A stretch of 64,000 nucleotides of DNA, taken from positions 30,890 to 94,889 of the forward strand of contig NZ_JACIJD010000016.1 of assembly GCF_014199205.1 (NCBI RefSeq), given 5' to 3'. Positions within the stretch are counted from its first letter, which is position 1. Each line of letters opens with the position of its first letter. The DNA comes from Muricoccus pecuniae (GTDB lineage Bacteria > Pseudomonadota > Alphaproteobacteria > Acetobacterales > Acetobacteraceae). The position numbers and the translations under genes are program-made. The notes under the pieces are model-generated. The model was given only the letters and a program-made list of their open reading frames with translations. It made no database searches and had not been told where the DNA came from. Of the stretch, positions 1 through 7,417 are shown in pieces.

Positions 1-2
1 AC

Positions 3-938
3 AGCGTTCCCGAGGCCCGCGATCCCTCGCGCCCCTGGCTGCTCGCGCCCATCGACCTGCAGGCGATCAAGGCCGCGGGCGTGACCTTCGTCGCCTCCAT
101 GCTGGAGCGCGTGATCGAGGAGCGCGCGAAGGGGGACCCGGACGCGGCGCTGGCCATCCGGGAGGAGATCGCCACCCTCATCGGCGGCGACCTGCGCGGC
201 GTGCGCCCCGGTTCCGAGGAGGCGGCGCGCGTGAAGTCCGTGCTGCTCTCGCGCGGGGCATGGAGTCAGTATCTCGAGGTCGGCATCGGGCCGGACGCGG
301 AGATCTTCACCAAGGCGCAGCCCATGTCGGCGGTGGGGACGGGGGCGGACATCGGCGTCCGCCCGGATTCGGGCTGGAACAATCCCGAGCCCGAGATCGT
401 GCTGGCCTGCTCCTCCCGCGGGCGGGTCGTCGGCGCCACCCTCGGCAACGATGTCAACCTGCGCGACTTCGAGGGCCGCTCCGCGCTGCTCCTGTCCAAG
501 GCGAAGGACAACAATGCGAGCTGCGCCATCGGACCTTTCCTGCGGCTCTTCGACGACGGCTTCGGCATGGACGATGTCCGGCGCGCCGTGATCTCCCTCC
601 GCGTCGAGGGAAGGGACGGCTTCCGGCTGGATGGCGAGTCCTCGCTCGCCGAGATCAGCCGCGATCCGGCCGACCTCGTCTCCCAGGCGATCAACGAGCA
701 CCACGCCTATCCCGACGGGCTCGTGCTCTTCCTCGGCACGATGTTCGCGCCGGTGAAGGACCGCCACCAGCCCGGGCAGGGCTTCACGCACGACATCGGG
801 GACGAAGTGGTCATCTCCTGCCCGTCGCTGGGCAGCCTGGCCAACCGTGTCCGCCACACGCAGGACTGCCCGCCCTGGGCTTTCGGGACGGGCCATCTCA
901 TGCGCAATCTCGCCCGGCGCGGCCTGCTGGCGGGCTGA
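3..938 (+). CDS. Fumarylacetoacetate hydrolase (FAH) family protein, 5' end outside window
   Basis: The open frame enters from the left edge, so the N terminus is missing; 311 residues are visible. The second half has the FAH fold signature: an NPEPE stretch and a following GNDVNLRDFEG segment that supply the acidic metal ligands, then SKAKD with the catalytic-pocket lysine. FAH-family enzymes use Mg2+ or Ca2+ to hydrolyse or dehydrate acyl-pyruvates and 2-keto-3-deoxy acids. The unusual N-terminal half and the OtnC-like aldolase that follows point to sugar-acid rather than aromatic breakdown (for example a 2-keto-3-deoxy-acid dehydratase), but this is inference. It is probably cotranscribed with the next gene, 77 nt downstream. 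Family confidence is high; substrate is unknown. Confidence 0.85.
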   Translation, partial: SVPEARDPSRPWLLAPIDLQAIKAAGVTFVASMLERVIEERAKGDPDAALAIREEIATLIGGDLRGVRPGSEEAARVKSVLLSRGAWSQYLEVGIGPDAEIFTKAQPMSAVGTGADIGVRPDSGWNNPEPEIVLACSSRGRVVGATLGNDVNLRDFEGRSALLLSKAKDNNASCAIGPFLRLFDDGFGMDDVRRAVISLRVEGRDGFRLDGESSLAEISRDPADLVSQAINEHHAYPDGLVLFLGTMFAPVKDRHQPGQGFTHDIGDEVVISCPSLGSLANRVRHTQDCPPWAFGTGHLMRNLARRGLLAG

Positions 939-1015
939 CCGCGCGGGATGGCCCTTGCGCGGCGCGGAGCCCGCCATTCCCTCCGCCCGCGCCCGATGCT
1001 GGAGACCGACGAGGC

Positions 1016-1648
1016 ATGAACGAGGATGAGCTGCGCGAGGCGATCTGCGCGCATGGGCGGCTGCTCTTCGGGCGGGGTTTCTCCGTGGGCTCGGCCGGCA
1101 ACATTTCCGTGCGCCTGCCGGACGGGTACCTCATCACGCCGACCAACTCCTGCCTCGGCCGGCTGGAGCCGGGCCGGATCAGCAAGCTCGATCCCGACTT
1201 CCGCCACGTCTCGGGGGACAAGCCGTCGAAGGAGGTGTTCATGCACCGGGCGTTCCTGACGGCCCGGCCGGAGACGGGGGCCGTGGTGCACCTGCACTCC
1301 ACCCACGCCACGGCGATCAGCTGCCTCGCCGCGCCGGGCGAGACGGCGCCCGTGCCGCCGCTGACGCCGTACTTCGTCATGCGGATCGGGCGCGCGCTCC
1401 CGGTCCTGCCCTACTACCGGCCGGGCGATGCGGGGATGGAGGCGGCCATCGCGGAGGCGGCGCGCGACTGCCGCGCCGTGCTGCTCGCGAATCACGGCCC
1501 GGTGGTGAGCGGGAAGTCCCTCGACGACGCGGTCTACGCGGCCGAGGAGCTGGAGGAGGCCGCGCGGCTCGCGCTCATGCTCCGCGGCCAGCCGGCCCGC
1601 CAGCTCTCCCCCGCCCAGATCGAGGACCTGCTGCAAACCTTCGGCTAG
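1016..1648 (+). CDS. Class II aldolase/adducin family protein, OtnC-like
   Basis: A 210-residue protein, the usual size for the class II aldolase domain. It carries the GNISVR substrate loop near residue 30, the conserved SK-E motif (PSKEVFMHRAF) with the acid/base glutamate, the HLHSTH zinc-binding pair and the LLANHGPVV segment containing the third histidine region. The pattern resembles 3-oxo-tetronate 4-phosphate decarboxylase (OtnC), a zinc enzyme that decarboxylates the product of the OtnK kinase. An OtnK-like kinase exists in this window, but about 29 kb away, so a pathway link is unproven. The ATG at 1016 is preceded by GAGG. Other members of this fold are L-fuculose-phosphate aldolases, so the exact reaction stays open. 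Confidence 0.8.
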   Translation: MNEDELREAICAHGRLLFGRGFSVGSAGNISVRLPDGYLITPTNSCLGRLEPGRISKLDPDFRHVSGDKPSKEVFMHRAFLTARPETGAVVHLHSTHATAISCLAAPGETAPVPPLTPYFVMRIGRALPVLPYYRPGDAGMEAAIAEAARDCRAVLLANHGPVVSGKSLDDAVYAAEELEEAARLALMLRGQPARQLSPAQIEDLLQTFG

Positions 1649-1731
1649 GGATCACGAAGACGAGACAAGGCGGGGAATGACCACACGGATCAACCCGCCT
1701 AAGCTCTCATGCAAAGAAGAGGGAGGCGAGT

Positions 1732-1977
1732 ATGGCACAGCCCGTCCAGGACTACCCCACGACCGAGACCGACTACCTGCCGCACGTCATCGCGCGCTGC
1801 GTGGAGAAGGCGAACCGCTACGGCACGCCCTACCGGTTCCGCCTGAACGGCGCCGAGGTGATCGTCCGCCCGGGCAAGACGGCGGAGGAGGTGAACGAGG
1901 AGGTGCAGCGGCAGTGGCAGGCCGCCCGGATGGCCGCCCCCATGGACGGCGGCTCGGGAAGCCCGGCAGCGCCGTAG
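1732..1977 (+). CDS. Small conserved-looking hypothetical protein (81 aa)
   Basis: I do not recognise the family. A strong ribosome site (GAGGGAGG, 7 nt before the ATG) and a 10-bp hairpin just after the stop argue that it is a real, separately terminated gene. The protein is soluble, has no signal peptide or membrane segment, and mixes charged and aromatic residues (YLPHVIARCVEKANRYG) with a Pro/Ala/Gly tail. The middle (residues 38-60) looks like a short beta-strand followed by a helix rich in Glu, which could be a small oligomerising fold. No functional claim is made. Confidence 0.6.
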   Translation: MAQPVQDYPTTETDYLPHVIARCVEKANRYGTPYRFRLNGAEVIVRPGKTAEEVNEEVQRQWQAARMAAPMDGGSGSPAAP

Positions 1978-2012
1978 CCCGCGCGCGGGCGGTAATCCTG
2001 GGACTGCTGCTG

Positions 2013-2035
2013 GCGCCGGATCGGTGATCCGGCGC
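2013..2035 (+). terminator. Hairpin after the 81-aa gene
   Basis: A perfect 10-bp stem (GCGCCGGATC / GATCCGGCGC) closes on a 3-nt loop, 35 nt after the stop codon at 1977. There is no T tract, as is common for high-GC genomes, so it may terminate weakly or protect the 3' end. Confidence 0.5.
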
Positions 2036-2161
2036 GACTGGGATGGTGGCCGCATCGCCATTGATCCTGGCGATGGCGGCGCTGCGCCCGCCCCGCATGA
2101 CCGGTGCATCGCCGCGTCGGCGTCGTCGCCGAGATGGGCGCGCGTCCCATGGCCCTGGTAT

Positions 2162-2186
2162 CTGTTCCCCCGCGGGGGTGATACAG
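2162..2186. promoter_or_regulatory. GC palindrome upstream of the RNA methyltransferase
   Basis: The segment holds a perfect CCCCCGCGGGGG palindrome (2167-2178) flanked by CTGT and ACAG arms, ending 38 nt before the methyltransferase ATG. It could be a leader hairpin or an operator. Nothing else is recognisable in the 1978-2224 gap. Confidence 0.3.
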
Positions 2187-2224
2187 GGGCCCGCGACGCG
2201 CTTACCCCCGGCTATGCAGGCGAG

Positions 2225-3340
2225 ATGACGCAGGACAAGGACTTCGAGATCTTCCTCGCGGCCGCGCCGGGGCTGGAGCCCGCGCTCCTCGCCGAGGTGC
2301 GCGGCAAGGGCTTCAAGCAGCCGAGGGCCGTTCCCGGCGGCGTCACTCTCCGGGGTGGCTGGCCGGAAGTCTGGCGCGCGAATCTGTGGGTCCGCGGGGC
2401 CGGGCGCGTCCTGGCGCGCATCGATTCCTTCCGCGCCGTCCACCTCGCCCAGCTCGACAGCCGCGCGCGCCGCGTCGCCTGGGCGGGCGTCCTGCGTCCC
2501 GACCTGCCGTTCCGGGTCGAGGCGTCCTGCGCGTCGTCGCGCATCTACCACAGCGGCGCCGCGGCGGAGCGGATCGAGCGGGCCATCCGGGAAACGCTCG
2601 GCGCGCCCCACTCGCCCGATGCCGAGATCGTGGTGAGGGCGCGCATCGAGAACGACGTCTGCACCATCAGCGTCGATAGCTCGGGCGAGCCGCTGCACAA
2701 GCGCGGCTACAAGGAGGCCGTCAACGCGGCGCCGATGCGGGAGACGATGGCGTCGCTCTTCCTGCAGGAATGCGGATACGACGGCACCGAGCCCCTGCTC
2801 GATCCGATGTGCGGGTCGGGCACCTTCGTCATCGAGGCGGCGGAGATCACGGCGCGGCTCAATCCCGGCCGCGCCCGCCACTTCGCCTTCGAGAAGCTCG
2901 CGACCTTCGACGCAGAGGCCTGGCAGCGCATGCGCGAGGTGAAGAGCCGACGCGTGCCGGCCGCCCGCGTCTTTGGCAGCGACCGGGATGCGGGCGCGGT
3001 CGCCATGAGTATCGCGAATGCCGAGCGGGCGGGCGTCTCCGACATCGCCGGGTTCCGGCAGGCGGCGATCAGCGAGGTCGTCCCGCCCGATGGCCCGCCG
3101 GGGCTCGTCATCCTCAACCCGCCCTACGGCACCCGCATCGGCGACAGGACGACGCTCTCCCCCCTCTACCGCGCGCTCGGGCAGGTGCTGAGAGGCCGCT
3201 TCGCGGGCTGGCGCGTCGGCCTCGTCGCGAGCGAGCCGCGGCTGGCCCATGCCACCGGGCTGCCCTTCCTGCCGCCCGGCCCGCCCGTCCCGCATGGCGG
3301 GCTGCGCGTCTCCCTGTTCCGCACCGAAGCTCTGCCGTGA
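2225..3340 (+). CDS. THUMP-domain class I SAM-dependent RNA methyltransferase (RlmL/COG0116 type)
   Basis: The 371-residue protein starts with a THUMP RNA-binding domain (about residues 5-155) and ends with a Rossmann methyltransferase domain. Motif I appears as DPMCGSGTFVIEAA, which binds S-adenosylmethionine, and the catalytic motif IV as NPPYGTRIG, typical of N2-guanine methylation. The family modifies 23S rRNA (m2G2445 in RlmL) or related RNAs in the cytoplasm. It is much shorter than E. coli RlmL because the C-terminal RlmK-like methyltransferase is absent, as is usual in alphaproteobacteria. The ATG at 2225 was chosen because the THUMP domain begins there; the frame is open further upstream without supporting sequence. 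It converges with the GntR gene. Confidence 0.9.
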   Translation: MTQDKDFEIFLAAAPGLEPALLAEVRGKGFKQPRAVPGGVTLRGGWPEVWRANLWVRGAGRVLARIDSFRAVHLAQLDSRARRVAWAGVLRPDLPFRVEASCASSRIYHSGAAAERIERAIRETLGAPHSPDAEIVVRARIENDVCTISVDSSGEPLHKRGYKEAVNAAPMRETMASLFLQECGYDGTEPLLDPMCGSGTFVIEAAEITARLNPGRARHFAFEKLATFDAEAWQRMREVKSRRVPAARVFGSDRDAGAVAMSIANAERAGVSDIAGFRQAAISEVVPPDGPPGLVILNPPYGTRIGDRTTLSPLYRALGQVLRGRFAGWRVGLVASEPRLAHATGLPFLPPGPPVPHGGLRVSLFRTEALP

Positions 3341-3347
3341 GGCGCCG

Positions 3348-4034
3348 CTAGTCGCCGAACATGTAGCCCTGCACGAAGAGGATGTGGTCCCGCATCACGC
3401 GCCGCGCCTCGGCGCGGTCGCGCTGGCGCACCGCCTCCACCATGGCGTGGTGGTGCCCTTGCAGGATGGCGCGGTGCCCGGCCGTGTTGCCGCGCGCCTT
3501 GAGCTGCCCCCAGTCGGTCCGCTCCCGCACGCGGGCGAGGGAGCGGGACATGGCGATGACCGCGCCGTTATGCGTGCCCAGCGCGAAGGAGTCGTGAAGC
3601 TCGGCATCCCAGTGCTCGAAGCCCGCGAGGTCCGCGGCCTCGTCCGTGCCGCGCAGGCACTCGGCCATGCGGGCGATGTCGGCGGGGGTGGCGCGGGCGA
3701 CGGCGAGGGAGATCGTCTCGGGCTCCAGGATGAGCCGGCACTCCAGCACGTCGGAGGGGCTGAGGGATTCGCCCTCCTGCGGCGGCGCGGCGGGCGGCGC
3801 GCTGCGGAAGGTGCCGCGGCCGACATGGCGGTGGATCAGCCCCTGTGCTTCCACGGCGTCCAGCGCGCGGCGCACCGTGTTGCGGGCCACGCCGTAGAGC
3901 AGGCCCAGCTCGCGCTCCGTCGGCAGCCGCTCCCCGGCCGTCCAGCGGTCGGCGCGCAGGTCCCGCTCCAGCGAGGCCTGCAGCGCGGCCGCGCCGCGGC
4001 GGCCGGGCGGTTCATCCTTGGGGGAGGGGGGCAT
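3348..4034 (-). CDS. GntR-family transcriptional regulator (FadR/FCD type)
   Basis: The 228-residue protein has an N-terminal winged helix (about residues 15-80), with LPTERELGLLYGVARNTVRR as the recognition region and the GLIHRHVGRGTF wing. An all-helical FCD effector domain follows, with metal-site-like acidic and histidine residues (ELHDSF, GHHHAMV, DHILF). It is divergent from an FAH hydrolase and a Bug-type binding protein, and the gap between them is full of inverted repeats. It is therefore likely a local repressor responding to the substrate of that pair. On the minus strand TTGATC and TATGGT are spaced like -35 and -10 boxes for this gene. The effector is unknown. Confidence 0.9.
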   Translation of the reverse strand: MPPSPKDEPPGRRGAAALQASLERDLRADRWTAGERLPTERELGLLYGVARNTVRRALDAVEAQGLIHRHVGRGTFRSAPPAAPPQEGESLSPSDVLECRLILEPETISLAVARATPADIARMAECLRGTDEAADLAGFEHWDAELHDSFALGTHNGAVIAMSRSLARVRERTDWGQLKARGNTAGHRAILQGHHHAMVEAVRQRDRAEARRVMRDHILFVQGYMFGD

Positions 4035-4038
4035 CCAA

Positions 4039-4100
4039 AGCGCTTGACGGGTTGGACCAAGGCGTGAACCATAACGCCATATTGGTTCAGATCAAGCGCT
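4039..4100. promoter_or_regulatory. Nested inverted repeats in the gntR/FAH divergent promoter
   Basis: A perfect 9-bp inverted repeat has arms AGCGCTTGA (4039-4047) and TCAAGCGCT (4092-4100). Nested inside is a 6-bp pair GAACCA (4066-4071) and TGGTTC (4083-4088), plus a near-palindrome TTGGACCAA at 4052-4060. The left arm ends 5 nt upstream of the GntR start codon and the right arm is 23 nt from the hydrolase ATG. This is the expected place for GntR operators controlling both directions. Confidence 0.5.
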
Positions 4101-4122
4101 GATTGGTATAGGAGTTCCCGGC

Positions 4123-5025
4123 ATGAGGCTCGCCATGGTGAGAATGGGCGGCGTGCCGCGCCCCGTGCGGGTGGACGCCGCGGGGCGCCGCTTCTGGCCG
4201 ATCGAGGGCTTGCCGCAGGACATGGCGGGGCTGATCGCGGCGCTGTCCGGTGGTGCGACGCTGCCCGAGCCGTCCGGGGAGGGAGAGGTGCTGGAGGAGG
4301 CGATGCTGCTCGCCCCCCTGCCCAACCCGCCGCGCAACCTCTTCTGCGTCGGCAAGAACTACCACGCCCACGCGAAGGAGTTCGCGGGCAGCGGCTATGA
4401 TTCCTCCTCCACCGGCGCGGCGGACGCGATCCCGAAGGCGCCGATCATCTTCACCAAGCCCTTCACCACCATCTCCGGCCCCTGGGACGACATCCCGCTC
4501 GTGCCGGGGCTGGACGCGGAGGTGGACTACGAGGCGGAGCTGGCCGTCGTGATCGGGCGCGGCGGGCGGGCCATCCCGAGGTCGCGGGCCATGTCTCACG
4601 TCTTCGGCTACACCGTGGTGAACGACGTGACGGCCCGCGACCTGCAGGGCGTGCACAAGCAGTGGCTGCTGGGCAAGGGGATCGACGGCTTCTGCCCCAT
4701 GGGCCCCTGGATCGTGACGGCGGACGAGCTGGACGCCGCCGCCATGCGGGTGAGCTGCACGGTGAACGGCGAGGCGCGGCAGGATGCCGTGACCGCCGAC
4801 CTCATCTTCGACATCCCGACGCTGATCGAGACGATCTCCCTCTCCATGGCGCTGCTGCCCGGCGACGTGATCGCGACGGGCACGCCCGAGGGGGTGGGAA
4901 TCGGCTTCAAGCCGCCGCGCTTCCTGCGCGACGGCGACGTGGTGGAATGCGCGATCGAGGGCATCGGGCGCATCCGCAACACGGTCCGCAAGGTGGAGGC
5001 CGCCGCGCTGCGCGGCGCCGCATAA
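4123..5025 (+). CDS. Fumarylacetoacetate hydrolase family protein
   Basis: A 300-residue protein with a complete FAH C-terminal domain. NLFCVGKNYHAHAKEF opens the catalytic domain, VDYEAELAVVIG gives two acidic metal ligands, FGYTVVNDVTARDLQ gives the third, and the following GKGIDGFCPMGPW and TGTPEGVGIG segments are diagnostic. Members hydrolyse acylpyruvates such as fumarylpyruvate or act on 2-keto-3-deoxy acids. A gentisate-dioxygenase-like gene exists at 41611, so fumarylpyruvate hydrolase is possible but not linked by position. The gene is divergent from the GntR regulator and is followed 99 nt later by a solute-binding protein, so the three probably form one uptake and degradation unit. 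Confidence 0.9.
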   Translation: MRLAMVRMGGVPRPVRVDAAGRRFWPIEGLPQDMAGLIAALSGGATLPEPSGEGEVLEEAMLLAPLPNPPRNLFCVGKNYHAHAKEFAGSGYDSSSTGAADAIPKAPIIFTKPFTTISGPWDDIPLVPGLDAEVDYEAELAVVIGRGGRAIPRSRAMSHVFGYTVVNDVTARDLQGVHKQWLLGKGIDGFCPMGPWIVTADELDAAAMRVSCTVNGEARQDAVTADLIFDIPTLIETISLSMALLPGDVIATGTPEGVGIGFKPPRFLRDGDVVECAIEGIGRIRNTVRKVEAAALRGAA

Positions 5026-5124
5026 GACCGGGGCGGGTGTCGCGCCCGCCGCGTTGAGCAAGGGCGTTCGAGGGGCGGCGGAAGATCGCCCCCGGGCGCG
5101 AGGGGTCGGGGAAGGACGGGCGGC

Positions 5125-6129
5125 GTGAATGCCCGCGGGAGGAATGGCGTGCTGCATCGTCGCGAGATGGCCGCAGCGCTGGCGGCGGCGGGACTGGTCC
5201 CGCTGGCCGCGCGCGCGCAGGGCGCCTGGCCGGCGCGGGCGGTCCAGATGGTCGTCGCCTTCCCGCCGGGCGGGCAGGCCGACGTCACCGCGCGCCCGGC
5301 GGCCGCGGCGCTGGAGCGGGTCTTCGGCCAGCCCGTGCCCGTGGTGAACCGGCCCGGCGCCGGCGGCATCGTGGGCAGCGCGAGCGTCGCCCGCGCCGCG
5401 CCCGACGGCTACACCGCGCTGATGGCCCTCTCCTCCCTCGGCGTGCTGCCGGAGAGCGAGCGGATCATGGGGCGCGTGCCCGCCTACACGGTGGACCAGC
5501 TCGCCCCCATCGCGCGCATCACCGCCGATCCCACCGTGCTGCTCGTGCCCGCGTCCTCGCCTTGGCGGAGTGTCGAAGAGTTCGTCGCGGACGCGAAGCG
5601 ACGCCCGGGCGCGATCAGCTTCGGCTCGGCCGGCAACTACTCCACCCTGCACGTCGCGATGGCGATGTTCACGGGATCGGCCGGGATCGACCTGCTGCAC
5701 GTGCCCTTCCAGGGCGGCGGCCCCGCGCTGACCGCGCTGCTCTCGGGCACGCTGGACGCCCTCGCCTCCGGCCCCGGCCCCGCGCTGGCCCATGTGCGGG
5801 AGGGGCGGCTGCGCGCGCTGGCGAGCTGGGGGCGCGAGCGCATCCCCGGCTTCGAGGAGGTGCCGACCTTCATCGAGCTCGGCCACCCCGAGGTAGAGTT
5901 CTACATCTGGACCGGCGTGTTCCTGCCGCTCGCCACCCCCGCGCCGGTGCAGGAGCGCTGGCGCGCGGCGCTGCGCCAGGCCTGCGAGCGGGACGAGGGG
6001 CTGCGGCGCGCGCTGGACGCCGCCGGAAGCCCGATCGCCTACCAGGACGGCGAGGCGTTCGAGCGCTTCTTCCGGGACGACACGGCACGGCTCGTCCGCG
6101 CCGTGCAGCGGATCGGCAAGGTGGAATGA
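5125..6129 (+). CDS. Bug/TctC-family tripartite tricarboxylate transporter substrate-binding protein
   Basis: A 334-residue periplasmic binding protein of the Bug family. An N-terminal export signal (HRREMAAALAAAGLVPLAARAQG, cut before GAWPAR) is followed by the family core: VVAFPPGGQADVTARPAA, VVNRPGAGGIVGSASVARAAPDGYT, and LLHVPFQGGGPALTALLSGTLD. Bug proteins capture carboxylates, often for TctAB permeases; no permease gene is adjacent, which is common. The GTG at 5125 has GGAAGGA upstream, but a second GTG at 5149 with GGGAGGA 5 nt before it would give a cleaner signal peptide. It probably shares the GntR-controlled transcript with the FAH hydrolase. Confidence 0.9.
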   Translation: MNARGRNGVLHRREMAAALAAAGLVPLAARAQGAWPARAVQMVVAFPPGGQADVTARPAAAALERVFGQPVPVVNRPGAGGIVGSASVARAAPDGYTALMALSSLGVLPESERIMGRVPAYTVDQLAPIARITADPTVLLVPASSPWRSVEEFVADAKRRPGAISFGSAGNYSTLHVAMAMFTGSAGIDLLHVPFQGGGPALTALLSGTLDALASGPGPALAHVREGRLRALASWGRERIPGFEEVPTFIELGHPEVEFYIWTGVFLPLATPAPVQERWRAALRQACERDEGLRRALDAAGSPIAYQDGEAFERFFRDDTARLVRAVQRIGKVE

Positions 6130-6426
6130 CGGCCCGGGGCGGGCAGGGATGAAGGGCGGGGCTGCGAGCCACCCTCGCGAGCACGGGGACTTGGGCAGGC
6201 CTCGCGCACCGGGCGCGTGACGCGGTACGGCGCGGGGAGCGCCTTGCGCTGAAGCTGCCGCCTGGCCGTACATGTTCCGATCGCGGCGGGGAGCCATTGC
6301 GCCCGTGCGTGCCGAGCGGCGCACCGCAGCGGTGAGGGGCCCCGAGGATGAACCGGCCCGTCCGCTCCTCGGCCGGGGCGGTGTTCCCTGACCTGTCCCC
6401 GCTGAGGCCGGCGGAACGCGTCGGCG
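6130..6426. other. Intergenic stretch between convergent genes
   Basis: This ~300-nt GC-rich gap separates the Bug gene from the convergent sirtuin gene. I see a 7-bp inverted repeat (CCGAGGA / TCCTCGG) in its right part that may help terminate transcription, but no coding sequence or clear promoter. Confidence 0.4.
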
Positions 6427-7245
6427 CTAGAGAAGGAAGCCGAGGGCCTCCGCGCAGGGCTGCTCCACCTTGAGCGCCAGCATCGGGTCGGCGCGCGTGC
6501 GGCCGAGATTGATGGCGGCCAGGGGCTTGCCCGCGCTGGCCGCCGCCTGGGCGAAGCGGAAGCCCGAGAAGACCATCAGCGAGGAGCCGACGATCAGCAT
6601 CGCATCGGCCCGGTCGAGCGCGCGGAAGGCCGCCTCCACCCGCTCGCGCGGCACGCTCTCGCCGAAGAAGACGACGTCGGGCTTGAGCACGCCGCCGCAG
6701 GCCGGGCAGGGCGGCACGCGGAAGAGGTGGAAGTCCTGCCCCTCCAGGTCCGCATCGCCGTCGGGCGCCTCCGCGGCCTCCAGCCCGGCCCAGGCGGGGT
6801 TGAGGAGGGACAACCTCTCCTGCATCGCCTCGCGCGGCATGACGTGCCCGCAGCCGGTGCAGCGCACCCTGTCCAGCCGGCCGTGGAGGTCCACCACCTC
6901 CTCGCTCCCGGCGGCCTGGTGGAGGCGGTCCACGTTCTGGGTGAGGAGGAGTTCGCTCCGGCCCAGGCCCTCCAGCCGGGCGAGTGCCTCATGCGCCCGG
7001 TTGGGCCTGACCTGGCCGAAGCGGCGCCAGCCGATCAGGCTGCGGGCCCAGTAGCGCTGGCGCGCGGCCTCGCTGCCCATGAAGGCCTGGAACGTCATGG
7101 GCTGGGCGCGCTTCCACTGGCCATCGGCGTCCCGGTAGTCGGGGATGCCGGAACCCGTGCTGCAGCCGGCGCCCGTCAGCACGAAGAGCCGCCGGTGGCG
7201 CCCGATGAATTCCTGAAGCCGCGTGCTGTCCTGCATCAGGGGCAT
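6427..7245 (-). CDS. SIR2-family NAD-dependent protein deacylase (sirtuin, SIRT4-like class)
   Basis: The 272-residue protein has the full sirtuin set: LTGAGCSTGSGIPDYRD binds NAD, TQNVDRLHQAAG forms the second NAD-contact motif, and DLHGRL holds the catalytic histidine. Two cysteine pairs (CTGCG and CPACGG) make the structural zinc site, and PDVVFFGE with IVGSSLMVFSGF completes the nucleotide pocket. Sirtuins remove acyl groups from lysines using NAD+ in the cytoplasm. I start at ATG 7245 (PLMQDSTRLQEF); the frame extends upstream for 36 more codons of low-complexity sequence that does not match the family. It sits between convergent and unrelated genes and is probably monocistronic. Confidence 0.9.
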   Translation of the reverse strand: MPLMQDSTRLQEFIGRHRRLFVLTGAGCSTGSGIPDYRDADGQWKRAQPMTFQAFMGSEAARQRYWARSLIGWRRFGQVRPNRAHEALARLEGLGRSELLLTQNVDRLHQAAGSEEVVDLHGRLDRVRCTGCGHVMPREAMQERLSLLNPAWAGLEAAEAPDGDADLEGQDFHLFRVPPCPACGGVLKPDVVFFGESVPRERVEAAFRALDRADAMLIVGSSLMVFSGFRFAQAAASAGKPLAAINLGRTRADPMLALKVEQPCAEALGFLL

Positions 7246-7417
7246 GTAGGAAGCGGCCGCGGCGGCCGCCACGTTCCCGGCACCCCTTCCACGGCATCGG
7301 CCCCTGCGCCCCGGAAGGTTCTCCTCCCCGGGCCCAGGGGCCGGTCGATGCAAGCAAGTCAGCGGCGCCGAAGTGTCGGCGGCCCGGGCTTCGCCGGGCC
7401 GCCGGGGGATGGTGCGG

